Source of the DNA: Flavobacterium panacis
GTDB taxonomy: Bacteria > Bacteroidota > Bacteroidia > Flavobacteriales > Flavobacteriaceae
Assembly (NCBI RefSeq): GCF_024649945.1
Contig: NZ_JANKMS010000017.1
Span: 1-64,000, forward strand
Direction of reading: 5' to 3'
Length of the DNA: 64,000 nt
Below the pieces are notes generated by a model. The model searched no databases. It was not told where the DNA came from and saw only the letters and a list, made by a program, of their open reading frames with translations. The stretch's first letter is position 1. Every line of letters starts with the position of its first letter. Made by a program: the position numbers and the translations under genes. Shown here in pieces: positions 1 to 7,703 of the stretch.

Positions 1-91
1 GTTTGAAGATTCTAGTTTGAAGATTCTAGTTTGAAGATTCTAGTTTGAAGATTCTAGTTTGAAGATTCTAGTTTGAAGATTCTAGTTTGAA
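1..91. repeat. 14-bp tandem repeat, six copies plus half
   Basis: A 14-base unit (GTTTGAAGATTCTA) is repeated head to tail at 1-14, 15-28, 29-42, 43-56, 57-70 and 71-84 without a mismatch, followed by a half copy to 91. The array may continue to the left of the window. The following bases to about 120 carry AAACCTGAAAC, which recurs near 53040, so this is part of a dispersed intergenic repeat. No coding function is apparent. Confidence 0.9.
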
Positions 92-130
92 CTTGAAATA
101 TGAAACCTCAAACCTGAAACAAAAAGAATA

Positions 131-146
131 CGTTCCACGTGGAACA
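131..146. promoter_or_regulatory. parS-like ParB-binding palindrome (upstream of mnmG)
   Basis: CGTTCCACGTGGAACA contains a perfect 14-base palindrome (132-145) and matches the widely conserved parS consensus TGTTTCACGTGAAACA at 13 of 16 positions. A second, better copy lies at 2155-2170, on the other side of mnmG. mnmG is often near the replication origin together with parAB, but no parA, parB or dnaA is in this window, so the parS assignment is an inference from sequence only. Confidence 0.5.
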
Positions 147-170
147 AGAAAAATATAAATGTAATTCTAG

Positions 171-190
171 AAACCGCGTTAGCGGTTTTT
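171..190 (+). terminator. Hairpin plus T-run just before mnmG
   Basis: A 7-bp stem (AAACCGC/GCGGTTT) with a 4-base loop is followed by TTTTT. It ends about 20 bases before the mnmG start codon. It may terminate an upstream gene outside the window or act as an attenuator in the mnmG leader. Confidence 0.55.
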
Positions 191-208
191 GGAGAATAAT
201 AAAACAAA

Positions 209-2080
209 ATGTTTTTAGAAGAATATGATGTAATTGTGGTTGGTGCAGGCCATGCTGGTTCTGAAGCTGCGGCTGCGGCTGCAAATTTGGGATCGAAAAC
301 TTTATTGGTTACAATGAGTTTGCAAAACATTGCACAGATGTCATGCAATCCTGCGATGGGAGGAATTGCAAAAGGACAGATCGTTCGTGAAATTGATGCG
401 CTTGGAGGATATTCAGGAATTGTTTCAGATAAGACTGCAATCCAATTCAAAATGTTGAACAAATCAAAAGGACCTGCAATGTGGTCGCCGAGAGTTCAAA
501 GTGATAGAATGCGTTTCGCAGAAGAATGGAGAATGATGTTGGAGGGAACTCCAAATTTAGATTTTTACCAAGAAATGGTAAAAGGATTAATTATTGAAAA
601 CGGAAAGATAAAAGGAATTAGAACTTCACTTGGTGTGGAGATTCGTTCCAAATCTGTTGTTTTGACAAATGGTACTTTTTTAAATGGTTTAATTCATATT
701 GGAGAAAAACAATTCGGAGGAGGAAGAGCAGGAGAAAGTGCTGCAACCGGAATTACAGAAGATTTGATCAAAGCAGGTTTTGAAGCTGGAAGAATGAAAA
801 CAGGAACGCCACCTCGAGTAGATGGACGTTCTTTAGATTATTCTAAAATGAACGAAGAAAAAGGAGATGCAAAGCCAGATAAATTTTCTTATTCAGATGT
901 GACTTCTCCGTTAACGCATCAACGTTCTTGTTACATGACATACACGTCTTTGAACGTTCATGATATTTTGAGAGAAGGATTTGATCGTTCTCCAATGTTC
1001 AACGGAAGAATCAAAAGTTTAGGTCCGAGATATTGTCCTTCAATTGAAGATAAAATAAATCGTTTTGCAGATAAAGAGCGTCATCAATTATTTGTTGAGC
1101 CAGAAGGATGGAATACTTGTGAAGTTTATGTAAACGGATTTTCAACTTCACTTCCAGAAGATATCCAATTTAAAGCGCTTCGTTCGGTAGCAGGTTTTGA
1201 GAACGTAAAATTCTTTAGACCTGGTTATGCTATCGAATATGATTTCTTTCCGCCGACACAATTGAAACATACGTTGGAAACGAAGTTAGTTGAAGGATTG
1301 TATTTTGCTGGACAAATTAATGGAACAACAGGATATGAAGAAGCAGCTTCTCAAGGTTTGATGGCCGGAATAAATGCACACTTGAAAGTTCACGAAAAAG
1401 ATCCATTAATTTTAAAACGTGATGAAGCATATATCGGAGTTTTAATTGATGACTTGATTACGAAAGGAACAGAAGAACCATATCGTATGTTTACATCAAG
1501 AGCAGAATACAGAACATTGTTGCGTCAAGATAATGCCGATTTCAGATTGACTCCAATGTCATACGAAATTGGTTTAGCTTCTGAAGCTCGTTTGCGACGA
1601 ATGGAAAAGAAACTTAACGAGTCTGAAAAGATGGTTTCCTTCTTCAAAGAAACAAGTGTAAGTGTTGCAGAAACGAATCCAATTTTGGAAGCAAAAGAAT
1701 CTGCGCCAATTTCTCAAGGTGATAAAATGTTCAAGATTTTCTCTCGTCCGCAAATTGAATTGGAAGATATGTTGGAATTTGAAAAAGTTTCAGCTTATAT
1801 CGAAGAGAATCAGCTTGACGAAGAAATTGTAGAGCAAGCCGTAATTCAGGTGAAATATTCTGGATATATCGAAAAGGAAAGAAATAATGCAGACAAGTTG
1901 AATCGTTTGGAAGAAGTAAAAATTCCAGACAATTTTGATTATAACAAAATCAAATCAATGTCAATTGAAGCAAAACAGAAATTAAGCAAGATTCGTCCTG
2001 TAACCATTTCTCAAGCTTCAAGAATCAGCGGAGTATCACCAAGTGATATTTCCGTGCTTTTGATTTATATGGGAAGATAG
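209..2080 (+). CDS. mnmG: tRNA uridine-5-carboxymethylaminomethyl modification enzyme MnmG (GidA)
   Basis: MnmG works with MnmE to install the carboxymethylaminomethyl group on the wobble uridine (U34) of certain tRNAs, using FAD, NADH and methylenetetrahydrofolate. The 623-residue length is usual for the family. The N-terminal dinucleotide-binding motif GAGHAG is at residues 12-17. The conserved motif GGRAGESAATGI and the C-terminal helical region ending in SRISGVSPSDISVLLIYMGR are present. The ATG at 209 starts right before the FAD fold and has an A-rich leader. A terminator-like hairpin lies just upstream, and parS-like palindromes flank the gene. MnmE is not in this window. Confidence 0.97.
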   Translation: MFLEEYDVIVVGAGHAGSEAAAAAANLGSKTLLVTMSLQNIAQMSCNPAMGGIAKGQIVREIDALGGYSGIVSDKTAIQFKMLNKSKGPAMWSPRVQSDRMRFAEEWRMMLEGTPNLDFYQEMVKGLIIENGKIKGIRTSLGVEIRSKSVVLTNGTFLNGLIHIGEKQFGGGRAGESAATGITEDLIKAGFEAGRMKTGTPPRVDGRSLDYSKMNEEKGDAKPDKFSYSDVTSPLTHQRSCYMTYTSLNVHDILREGFDRSPMFNGRIKSLGPRYCPSIEDKINRFADKERHQLFVEPEGWNTCEVYVNGFSTSLPEDIQFKALRSVAGFENVKFFRPGYAIEYDFFPPTQLKHTLETKLVEGLYFAGQINGTTGYEEAASQGLMAGINAHLKVHEKDPLILKRDEAYIGVLIDDLITKGTEEPYRMFTSRAEYRTLLRQDNADFRLTPMSYEIGLASEARLRRMEKKLNESEKMVSFFKETSVSVAETNPILEAKESAPISQGDKMFKIFSRPQIELEDMLEFEKVSAYIEENQLDEEIVEQAVIQVKYSGYIEKERNNADKLNRLEEVKIPDNFDYNKIKSMSIEAKQKLSKIRPVTISQASRISGVSPSDISVLLIYMGR

Positions 2081-2090
2081 AAAAAGTTTG

Positions 2091-2142
2091 CAGTCGCAGT
2101 GCTCAGTATTCAGGTTTTTCCTGAGACTGAAGACTGCGACTG
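2091..2142. repeat. Imperfect inverted repeat after mnmG
   Basis: CAGTCGCAGT near 2091 pairs with ACTGCGACTG at 2133-2142. A second paired block (TCAGTATTCAGG with CCTGAGACTGA) lies inside, around a TTTTT loop. The result is a hairpin of about 50 bases. It has no T-run after it, so it looks more like an intergenic palindromic repeat than a classical terminator. A fragment of similar wording (CAGTCTCAGTCTTGC) is near 59865. Confidence 0.65.
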
Positions 2143-2154
2143 AATACTTAGAAA

Positions 2155-2170
2155 TGTTCCACGTGAAACC
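2155..2170. promoter_or_regulatory. parS-like ParB-binding palindrome (downstream of mnmG)
   Basis: TGTTCCACGTGAAACC matches the parS consensus TGTTTCACGTGAAACA at 14 of 16 positions, including the invariant CACGTG core. It is about 2 kb from the other copy at 131-146. Both copies are intergenic. Confidence 0.6.
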
Positions 2171-2197
2171 TTTTTATAAAAATTATATCAAATCAAT

Positions 2198-2662
2198 ATG
2201 AAAGTTGTACAAAAAGATATTTTTTCGAAAGAAGAAAAGAAACAATTGTGGCAACTTCGTAACAATGAATATCCAATTCAATTTGGGCATGAAACTTTTG
2301 AAGAGTTTGAGTTATATTGTAACTCAATTGCGGAGCAAAAGAATTATATGTTGATTGATGATGAAAATAAAATTCAAGGTTGGGCTTATACCTTTTTTCG
2401 TGATAATGAAATTTGGTTTGCAATTATGTTGAATTATCAATTTCAAGGAAAAGGATACGGAAGAATTCTATTAGAAGAATTAAAAAAGAATAATACAGAT
2501 TTGAATGGTTGGGTTATCGATCATGAAAATGATGTAAAAAGAAATCATCAGAAATATATTTCGCCTGTGCAGTTTTATATTTTAAATGATTTTTCTGTTT
2601 TAGAAAATTCGAGAATTGAAAACGAGAAAATTTCAGCTGTAAAGATAAACTGGAGAATATAA
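2198..2662 (+). CDS. GNAT-family N-acetyltransferase
   Basis: The 154-residue protein has the size and layout of a GCN5-related acetyltransferase. The acetyl-CoA pyrophosphate-binding signature QGKGYG is at residues 83-88, directly after a beta strand (EIWFAIMLNY). The N-terminal half is basic and carries aromatic residues. The substrate cannot be told from sequence. The gene follows mnmG after 117 bases that contain a palindromic repeat and a parS-like site, so it is probably a separate transcription unit. A clear terminator follows it. Confidence 0.8.
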   Translation: MKVVQKDIFSKEEKKQLWQLRNNEYPIQFGHETFEEFELYCNSIAEQKNYMLIDDENKIQGWAYTFFRDNEIWFAIMLNYQFQGKGYGRILLEELKKNNTDLNGWVIDHENDVKRNHQKYISPVQFYILNDFSVLENSRIENEKISAVKINWRI

Positions 2663-2677
2663 CAAAAAGTAAAATAA

Positions 2678-2714
2678 AAATCCTAAAAACGAAATTATAT
2701 CGTTTTTAGGATTT
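2678..2714 (+). terminator. Rho-independent terminator after the GNAT gene
   Basis: A 14-bp stem (AAATCCTAAAAACG with CGTTTTTAGGATTT) surrounds a 9-base A/T loop, 15 bases after the acetyltransferase stop codon. Confidence 0.7.
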
Positions 2715-2747
2715 GCTATAAATTAAACCAATACTATAATTTTAAAA

Positions 2748-3596
2748 ATGGACGTTTTAAACAAAAAACACTTTCTTACCGTAAAAGACCATTCTGTTTC
2801 AAAAGAAATTTTCGATTTGTATTATGATGAAGAATTAGACATGTTGATTACTTCTCCACAACCTGAACTTCAAAATTTGGGTAAATACTATGAAAGTGAA
2901 GATTATATTTCGCATACAGATAACAAACGTTCCTTATTTGAAAAAGCCTATCATTTTGTAAAAAATATTGCCCTTCAAAATAAGTTAAATCTAATAAATG
3001 CAGAACAACCACAAAAAGGCAAATTGTTGGATATTGGTGCTGGAACAGGAGATTTTCTTTTAACAGCAAAAAATAATGGTTGGGAAACGATTGGAGTAGA
3101 ACCGAGCGATCGCGCAAAGAATATTGCAAAGCAAAAAGGAATTTCATTTGTAGAAGAAATTAGCGCTTTAGAAAATCATTCTTTGGATGTAATTACAATG
3201 TGGCATGTTTTGGAACATGTTCCAGATTTGGAACATCAGATCCAGGAATTGAAGCGTTTATTAAAACCAACTGGAACATTAATTGTTGCGGTTCCAAATT
3301 ATAAATCTTTTGATGCCAACCATTATCAAACGTTTTGGGCTGCTTATGATGTACCGATTCACTTTTGGCATTTTTCAAAAAAATCGATTCAAGTGCTTTT
3401 TGAAAGAGTAGATATGAAATTGGAAAAAATACTTCCAATGAAGTTTGATTCGTTTTATGTGAGTCTTTTATCTGAAAAATATAAAACAGGAAAAATGAAT
3501 TATATTAAAGCTTTTTTAGTTGGTTTGAAATCAAATTGGAAAGCAAAAAGTTCAAAAGAATATTCATCTCATATTTATGTTTTGAAAAATAAATAA
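2748..3596 (+). CDS. Class I SAM-dependent methyltransferase
   Basis: The 282-residue protein has the SAM-binding motif I DIGAGTG at residues 95-101 and a post-motif region (MWHVLEHVPD) typical of Methyltransf_11/23 enzymes. The N-terminal 90 residues form a family-specific extension. The acceptor is unknown; similar proteins in Bacteroidota are often annotated only as methyltransferases. The gene stands alone between two terminators. The ATG at 2748 is preceded by an A/T-rich leader. Confidence 0.85.
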   Translation: MDVLNKKHFLTVKDHSVSKEIFDLYYDEELDMLITSPQPELQNLGKYYESEDYISHTDNKRSLFEKAYHFVKNIALQNKLNLINAEQPQKGKLLDIGAGTGDFLLTAKNNGWETIGVEPSDRAKNIAKQKGISFVEEISALENHSLDVITMWHVLEHVPDLEHQIQELKRLLKPTGTLIVAVPNYKSFDANHYQTFWAAYDVPIHFWHFSKKSIQVLFERVDMKLEKILPMKFDSFYVSLLSEKYKTGKMNYIKAFLVGLKSNWKAKSSKEYSSHIYVLKNK

Positions 3597-3612
3597 AATA
3601 GTAAATCATACT

Positions 3613-3655
3613 AAAAAGCCATTTCATTCGTTTCTGATGAAATGGCTTTTTTATT
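3613..3655 (+). terminator. Rho-independent terminator after the methyltransferase
   Basis: The 14-bp stem AAAAGCCATTTCAT / ATGAAATGGCTTTT with a 10-base loop is followed by TTTATTTT. The stem is perfect. Confidence 0.8.
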
Positions 3656-3790
3656 TTATAAAATCGTTGAAAAATACTGATTTCATTGCAATAGCGACGG
3701 ATTATTGCTATTATTTTTTCTATAAATAAAATCAATATCATAAAATTTGTGCATTTTTTAAAGTTTATGTTAATCCTATTGAATTTTTTA

Positions 3791-3798
3791 TATTTTTG
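3791..3798 (+). promoter_or_regulatory. Bacteroidota -7 promoter element of the OmpH-like gene
   Basis: TATTTTTG fits the TAnnTTTG consensus and lies 33 bases before the chosen start codon at 3832. No clear TTG is found at -33. The spacing favours a start at 3832 rather than the in-frame ATG at 3796, which overlaps the promoter element. Confidence 0.5.
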
Positions 3799-3831
3799 TC
3801 TTTCATACTTAAAAAAATAGAATTTAAAAAA

Positions 3832-4416
3832 ATGAAAAAAGCATTAGTTATTATCGCACTTTCAGTTTTCGCAGTTTCTTGTAACAAAACAGCAGAGGTA
3901 AAGGAAGTAAAAACAGCTTACGTGGATACTTCGGTTTTGATGAAAGAATACACTGAGGCAAAAGATTTAGAGGCAAAGTACAAAGCTCAAGCGGAAGAAA
4001 AAGGTAGACAATTACAAGCTGAGATTTCACGTTTTAAACAAGACGCTGCTAGTTTTCAAAGCCAAGCACAAGCAAACGGTCAAGCTTGGGCACAGCAAAG
4101 AGGAGCTGAATTGCAAAAAAGAGAGCAGCAATTAGGTTATGCTCAACAAGCATTAGCACAACAACTACAACAAGAAAGCGGTGTAGAAATGGATTCTCTT
4201 GTTAGTGGAGTTAAAAAATTCATCAAAGAATACGGAAAGAAAAATGGTTACTCTTACATCTACGGGACAGGAGATGCTGCAACTGTTTTGTATGCTGAAG
4301 ACAAATATGATATCACAAAAGAGATTATCAAAGAATTAAACGATAAGTACAAAGCAGCACCTAAAGCAGATGCAAAACCAGCAGCTGAAACTAAAGAAGG
4401 TGAAGCAAAAAAATAA
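3832..4416 (+). CDS. OmpH/Skp-family periplasmic chaperone-like lipoprotein
   Basis: The start at 3832 gives a lipoprotein signal peptide (MKKALVIIALSVFAVSC, lipidated Cys at residue 17) and a 194-residue product; an in-frame ATG 12 codons earlier would spoil the signal. After VKTAYVDTSVLMKEY, which is the typical first strand of OmpH/Skp, comes a long Gln/Ala/Lys-rich helical hairpin (about residues 45-115), then a short strand region and a charged Ala/Lys tail. Skp-like proteins hold unfolded outer-membrane proteins in the periplasm. The lipid anchor departs from soluble E. coli Skp but is common in this phylum. The gene has its own promoter and terminator. Confidence 0.8.
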   Translation: MKKALVIIALSVFAVSCNKTAEVKEVKTAYVDTSVLMKEYTEAKDLEAKYKAQAEEKGRQLQAEISRFKQDAASFQSQAQANGQAWAQQRGAELQKREQQLGYAQQALAQQLQQESGVEMDSLVSGVKKFIKEYGKKNGYSYIYGTGDAATVLYAEDKYDITKEIIKELNDKYKAAPKADAKPAAETKEGEAKK

Positions 4417-4443
4417 AAAACTACCAAACTAACTAAATTACTG

Positions 4444-4480
4444 AAAACCTAAATCCACTAAGATTTAGGTTTTTTCTTTT
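4444..4480 (+). terminator. Rho-independent terminator after the OmpH-like gene
   Basis: The 12-bp stem AAAACCTAAATC / GATTTAGGTTTT with a 6-base loop is followed by TTCTTTT. Confidence 0.8.
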
Positions 4481-4519
4481 TATAAAAATGCGGTAATTTT
4501 ATTATTTAATACAGGCCAA

Positions 4520-6799
4520 ATGCAAAACGTTTCAGAAGCGGCAGCTTACACTTTACAATTCATCAATCAAACGCAAAAATCTATTTTCCTCACGGGAAAA
4601 GCAGGAACTGGAAAAACTACGCTTTTACGCGAAATCATTGCAACAACACACAAAAATACTGTAGTGGTAGCACCAACCGGAATCGCCGCTTTGAATGCGG
4701 GCGGTGTTACGATTCATTCGATGTTTCAATTACCATTTTCTGCATTTATCCCTTCGTACGATGCGAGTGCACAATTCACAGAAACGGTGAAGTTCGAAAA
4801 CAAAGAGTCTTTGCGTCGTCATTTTAAAATGAACAATGTAAAACGAAATGTTATCAAAAACATGGAGTTACTTGTGATTGATGAAGTCAGTATGATGCGT
4901 GCCGATTTGTTGGATGCAGTAGATTTCATGATGCAGACCGTTCGAAGAAACACTCAGCCTTTTGGTGGAGTTCAAGTTTTGTTTATTGGAGACTTGCTTC
5001 AATTGCCGCCGGTAATTCGCGATGAAGAATGGAGAACGCTCAAAAATTATTACCGTGGAAAATTCTTTTTCCATTCTCATGTTCTGCAAACGTATCCGCC
5101 GATTTATATCGAATTGTCAAAAATTTATCGCCAGACCGACGATGCTTTTATCTCGGTTTTGAACAATCTTCGAAATAATCAGATCACTCCAGAAGACATA
5201 GCTATTCTAAATCAGTATGTTAAGCCTGATTTTGACTTCAAAGAGAACAAAGGATATATCACGCTGACAACGCATAATGCGAAAGCGGATGCTATCAACT
5301 CACAGTCAATCAATGATTTAGATGGTAAAGAATACGTTTATACGCCATTTGTTGTGGGAGACTTTCCAGAAAAGATCTTTCCTGTTGAAGAAGAACTGAA
5401 ATTGAAAGTAGGAGCACAGATTATGTTTGTCAAAAATGACTTGTCTTTTGAGAAAAGATATTTCAACGGAAAGATGGGCGTAATCAAATCCCTTTCAGAC
5501 GAAGAAATCTTTGTTCACTTTCCGGAAGAGAATATGACACTCGAAGTTGAAAAATACGAATGGAAAAATATCCGATACAAAGTCAACGAACAAACCAAAG
5601 ATATTGAAGAAGAAGTTTTAGGAACTTTTGCTCATTACCCGATCAAACTGGCATGGGCGATTACAGTGCATAAAAGCCAAGGTTTAACTTTTGACAAAGC
5701 AGCGCTCGATGTATCGCAAGTTTTTCTCCCTGGACAAGCCTATGTAGCACTTTCGCGTTTACGTTCGTTAAACGGGCTTATTTTGCTTTCTCCGATGCAG
5801 ATGAATGGTATTTCCAACGACCAAGATGTGATGGATTACGCTTTGAATAGAGCAACGGAAGAAACTTTAGAGAAAGCACTTCACTTTGAAACTAAAAATT
5901 TTATTCATAACTATTTGGTTAACAGTTTTAATTGGGGAGAATTGGCTCAGGAATGGCGAAATCATCGTTTTAGTTATAACGAAAATGCGGCAGGTTCCGA
6001 AAAAGCGAAACACGCAGTTTGGGCACATAAACGAATGGAAATTATTGAGCAGCTTTTAGACCCTTCGCAGAAATTCATTGCGCAACTCAACAAAATTTTC
6101 ATCAAAGAAACGGTCGATTTGTTTTTTGTGAAAGAAAGGGTAGATGCTGCCTATGATTATTTCTTCAAGCAAATGGACAAATTGGTCGATGATCTGATTT
6201 ACAAAATAGCTGAAATTCAAAAATTTAAAAAAGTAAAAGAGTTCTACGAAGAGCTTAATTTTTTAGAAGATCTCCAAACTAAAGCAGTTTTGCGATTGAT
6301 GAAAGCCAAGTTATTGATTGAAGTTGTCGTTGCTGGTGAAGAAATCAGTAAAGAAAAGCTAACGTCGCAAAATATCAAAAATTACAAAACTAACAAAGCA
6401 GAAAGAATAAGAGAAGAGCTGAGAACAACAAATACAGACATTTTTAGGACCGAAGAACCTGTTATTCGATACAAATCAACCAAGACGGAGAAAAACGAGC
6501 TTAAAACGTCTAAAAAAACGACAGTCGAAGAAACATATGATTTGTGGCTAGACAAAAATTCGGTTGAAGATATTGCAAGAATGAGAAAATTAAACGTTCA
6601 GACTATTGAAGGACATTTGATCAAATTGATTCAGGCGAAAAAAATCGAAATTGGCGATGTTCTGCCGTATGATAAAATTTTGGCTTTAAGAGAAGCGTTC
6701 CAATTTTATCAAGAAGAATCTTTGAGTCCTTTGAAAGAAAAATATGGAGATGAATTTACCTGGGATGAATTAAAAATGTTCAAAGCAAGTATCAATTAA
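4520..6799 (+). CDS. Pif1-like superfamily 1B DNA helicase with C-terminal helix-turn-helix
   Basis: Residues 26-33 (GKAGTGKT) form the Walker A motif and IDEVSMM near residue 120 the Walker B motif. The late motif TVHKSQGLTFD and the VALSRLRSLNGL segment near residues 380-430 are typical of Pif1/RecD-like SF1B helicases, which move 5' to 3' and act on stalled forks or G-quadruplexes. Residues from about 450 on have no clear catalytic motif. The last 100 residues (YDLWLDKNSVEDIARMRKLN onward) resemble the helix-turn-helix found at the C-terminus of some RecQ helicases. The gene is monocistronic. Its natural substrate is not known from sequence. Confidence 0.85.
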   Translation: MQNVSEAAAYTLQFINQTQKSIFLTGKAGTGKTTLLREIIATTHKNTVVVAPTGIAALNAGGVTIHSMFQLPFSAFIPSYDASAQFTETVKFENKESLRRHFKMNNVKRNVIKNMELLVIDEVSMMRADLLDAVDFMMQTVRRNTQPFGGVQVLFIGDLLQLPPVIRDEEWRTLKNYYRGKFFFHSHVLQTYPPIYIELSKIYRQTDDAFISVLNNLRNNQITPEDIAILNQYVKPDFDFKENKGYITLTTHNAKADAINSQSINDLDGKEYVYTPFVVGDFPEKIFPVEEELKLKVGAQIMFVKNDLSFEKRYFNGKMGVIKSLSDEEIFVHFPEENMTLEVEKYEWKNIRYKVNEQTKDIEEEVLGTFAHYPIKLAWAITVHKSQGLTFDKAALDVSQVFLPGQAYVALSRLRSLNGLILLSPMQMNGISNDQDVMDYALNRATEETLEKALHFETKNFIHNYLVNSFNWGELAQEWRNHRFSYNENAAGSEKAKHAVWAHKRMEIIEQLLDPSQKFIAQLNKIFIKETVDLFFVKERVDAAYDYFFKQMDKLVDDLIYKIAEIQKFKKVKEFYEELNFLEDLQTKAVLRLMKAKLLIEVVVAGEEISKEKLTSQNIKNYKTNKAERIREELRTTNTDIFRTEEPVIRYKSTKTEKNELKTSKKTTVEETYDLWLDKNSVEDIARMRKLNVQTIEGHLIKLIQAKKIEIGDVLPYDKILALREAFQFYQEESLSPLKEKYGDEFTWDELKMFKASIN

Positions 6800-6878
6800 T
6801 TTTTATGAACGTCCTACCTGAAACAATACTTTTTGTTTTTCAAAGTTTTAAATAATAATGCATTAACTCAATTTTGAT

Positions 6879-7640
6879 ATGAAAAATATAAAAATATTTC
6901 TTGCTATTCTGATCTTATGTTCTCCACTTTTGCATGCGCAAGATTTGAAACCAGAGTATCAAAAATTTATTTCTAAGTTTATTTTGGAAGTTAAAACAGG
7001 AGACAAAGAAGCGATTTCGAAACGAATAAAATTTCCTTTTAAAAGGGATTATCCAATTCCTTCGGTAAAAGACAAGGCTGATTTTATAAAAAGATACAAC
7101 CAAATTTTTGATAAAGTTTTGATTGAGAAAATTACAAAATCGGATCCTGAAAAAGATTGGTCAGAAGTAGGTTGGCGCGGAATCATGCTGAATCGAGGAG
7201 ATATGTGGATAGATATTGATGGAAGAATTATTAGCATCAACAACCAATCGGAAGAAGAATTAAAACTGAAAAATTCGTTAATCGCGAAACAGAAAAAAAG
7301 CGTAAATACTTCTATTTCAAATTTTAAAGAACCCGTTGCTATTTTGGAAACTTCCAAATTCAGAATTAGAATCGATGATTTAGGAAATGATAATTATCGC
7401 TACGCTTCCTGGTCAATCAAAAAGAAAATGACGGATACTCCAGATCTTGTAATCGAAAAAGGGATTTTTGTAGCAGACGGAACAGGAGGAAACCACTATT
7501 ACGAATTCAAAAAAGGGAATTTTAAATACCAATGTTATTTTATTGTTTTGGGCGAAAAAGACTCGCCACCAGCAGTATTAACAGTTTCGCAATCTGGAAA
7601 AGAAATTCTTTCTCAGACTGCTAAAATTGTTTCACGATAA
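6879..7640 (+). CDS. Exported protein of unknown function
   Basis: The 253-residue product begins with a signal peptide (MKNIKIFLAILILCSPLLHAQ, probable cleavage after HA). The mature part has an alpha/beta region rich in Lys (residues 25-110) that resembles the short lipocalin/NTF2-like modules seen in Bacteroidota exported proteins, then a C-terminal beta-rich part (about 160-253) with several Tyr and Gly residues. I do not recognise a named family. The gene is convergent with the HU-SPOR gene and shares its terminator. Confidence 0.6.
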   Translation: MKNIKIFLAILILCSPLLHAQDLKPEYQKFISKFILEVKTGDKEAISKRIKFPFKRDYPIPSVKDKADFIKRYNQIFDKVLIEKITKSDPEKDWSEVGWRGIMLNRGDMWIDIDGRIISINNQSEEELKLKNSLIAKQKKSVNTSISNFKEPVAILETSKFRIRIDDLGNDNYRYASWSIKKKMTDTPDLVIEKGIFVADGTGGNHYYEFKKGNFKYQCYFIVLGEKDSPPAVLTVSQSGKEILSQTAKIVSR

Positions 7641-7667
7641 ACATTTAAAAATAAGTTTGAAGCAAAA

Positions 7668-7699
7668 AAAAATCCGATTCTTTTGAATCGGATTTTTTA
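7668..7699. terminator. Bidirectional terminator between convergent genes
   Basis: The 12-bp stem AAAATCCGATTC / GAATCGGATTTT with a TTTT loop has an A-run on the left and a T-run on the right, so it can work on both strands for the genes ending at 7640 and 7704. Confidence 0.85.
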
Positions 7700-7703
7700 A
7701 TTT

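Noticed and set aside
1..91. CRISPR array at the left edge
   Set aside because: Units are 14 bases, contiguous and lack spacers, so it is a simple tandem repeat.
82..462. 126-residue minus-strand ORF at the mnmG start
   Set aside because: It overlaps the repeat region and the N-terminus of mnmG in antisense, with no recognisable protein features.
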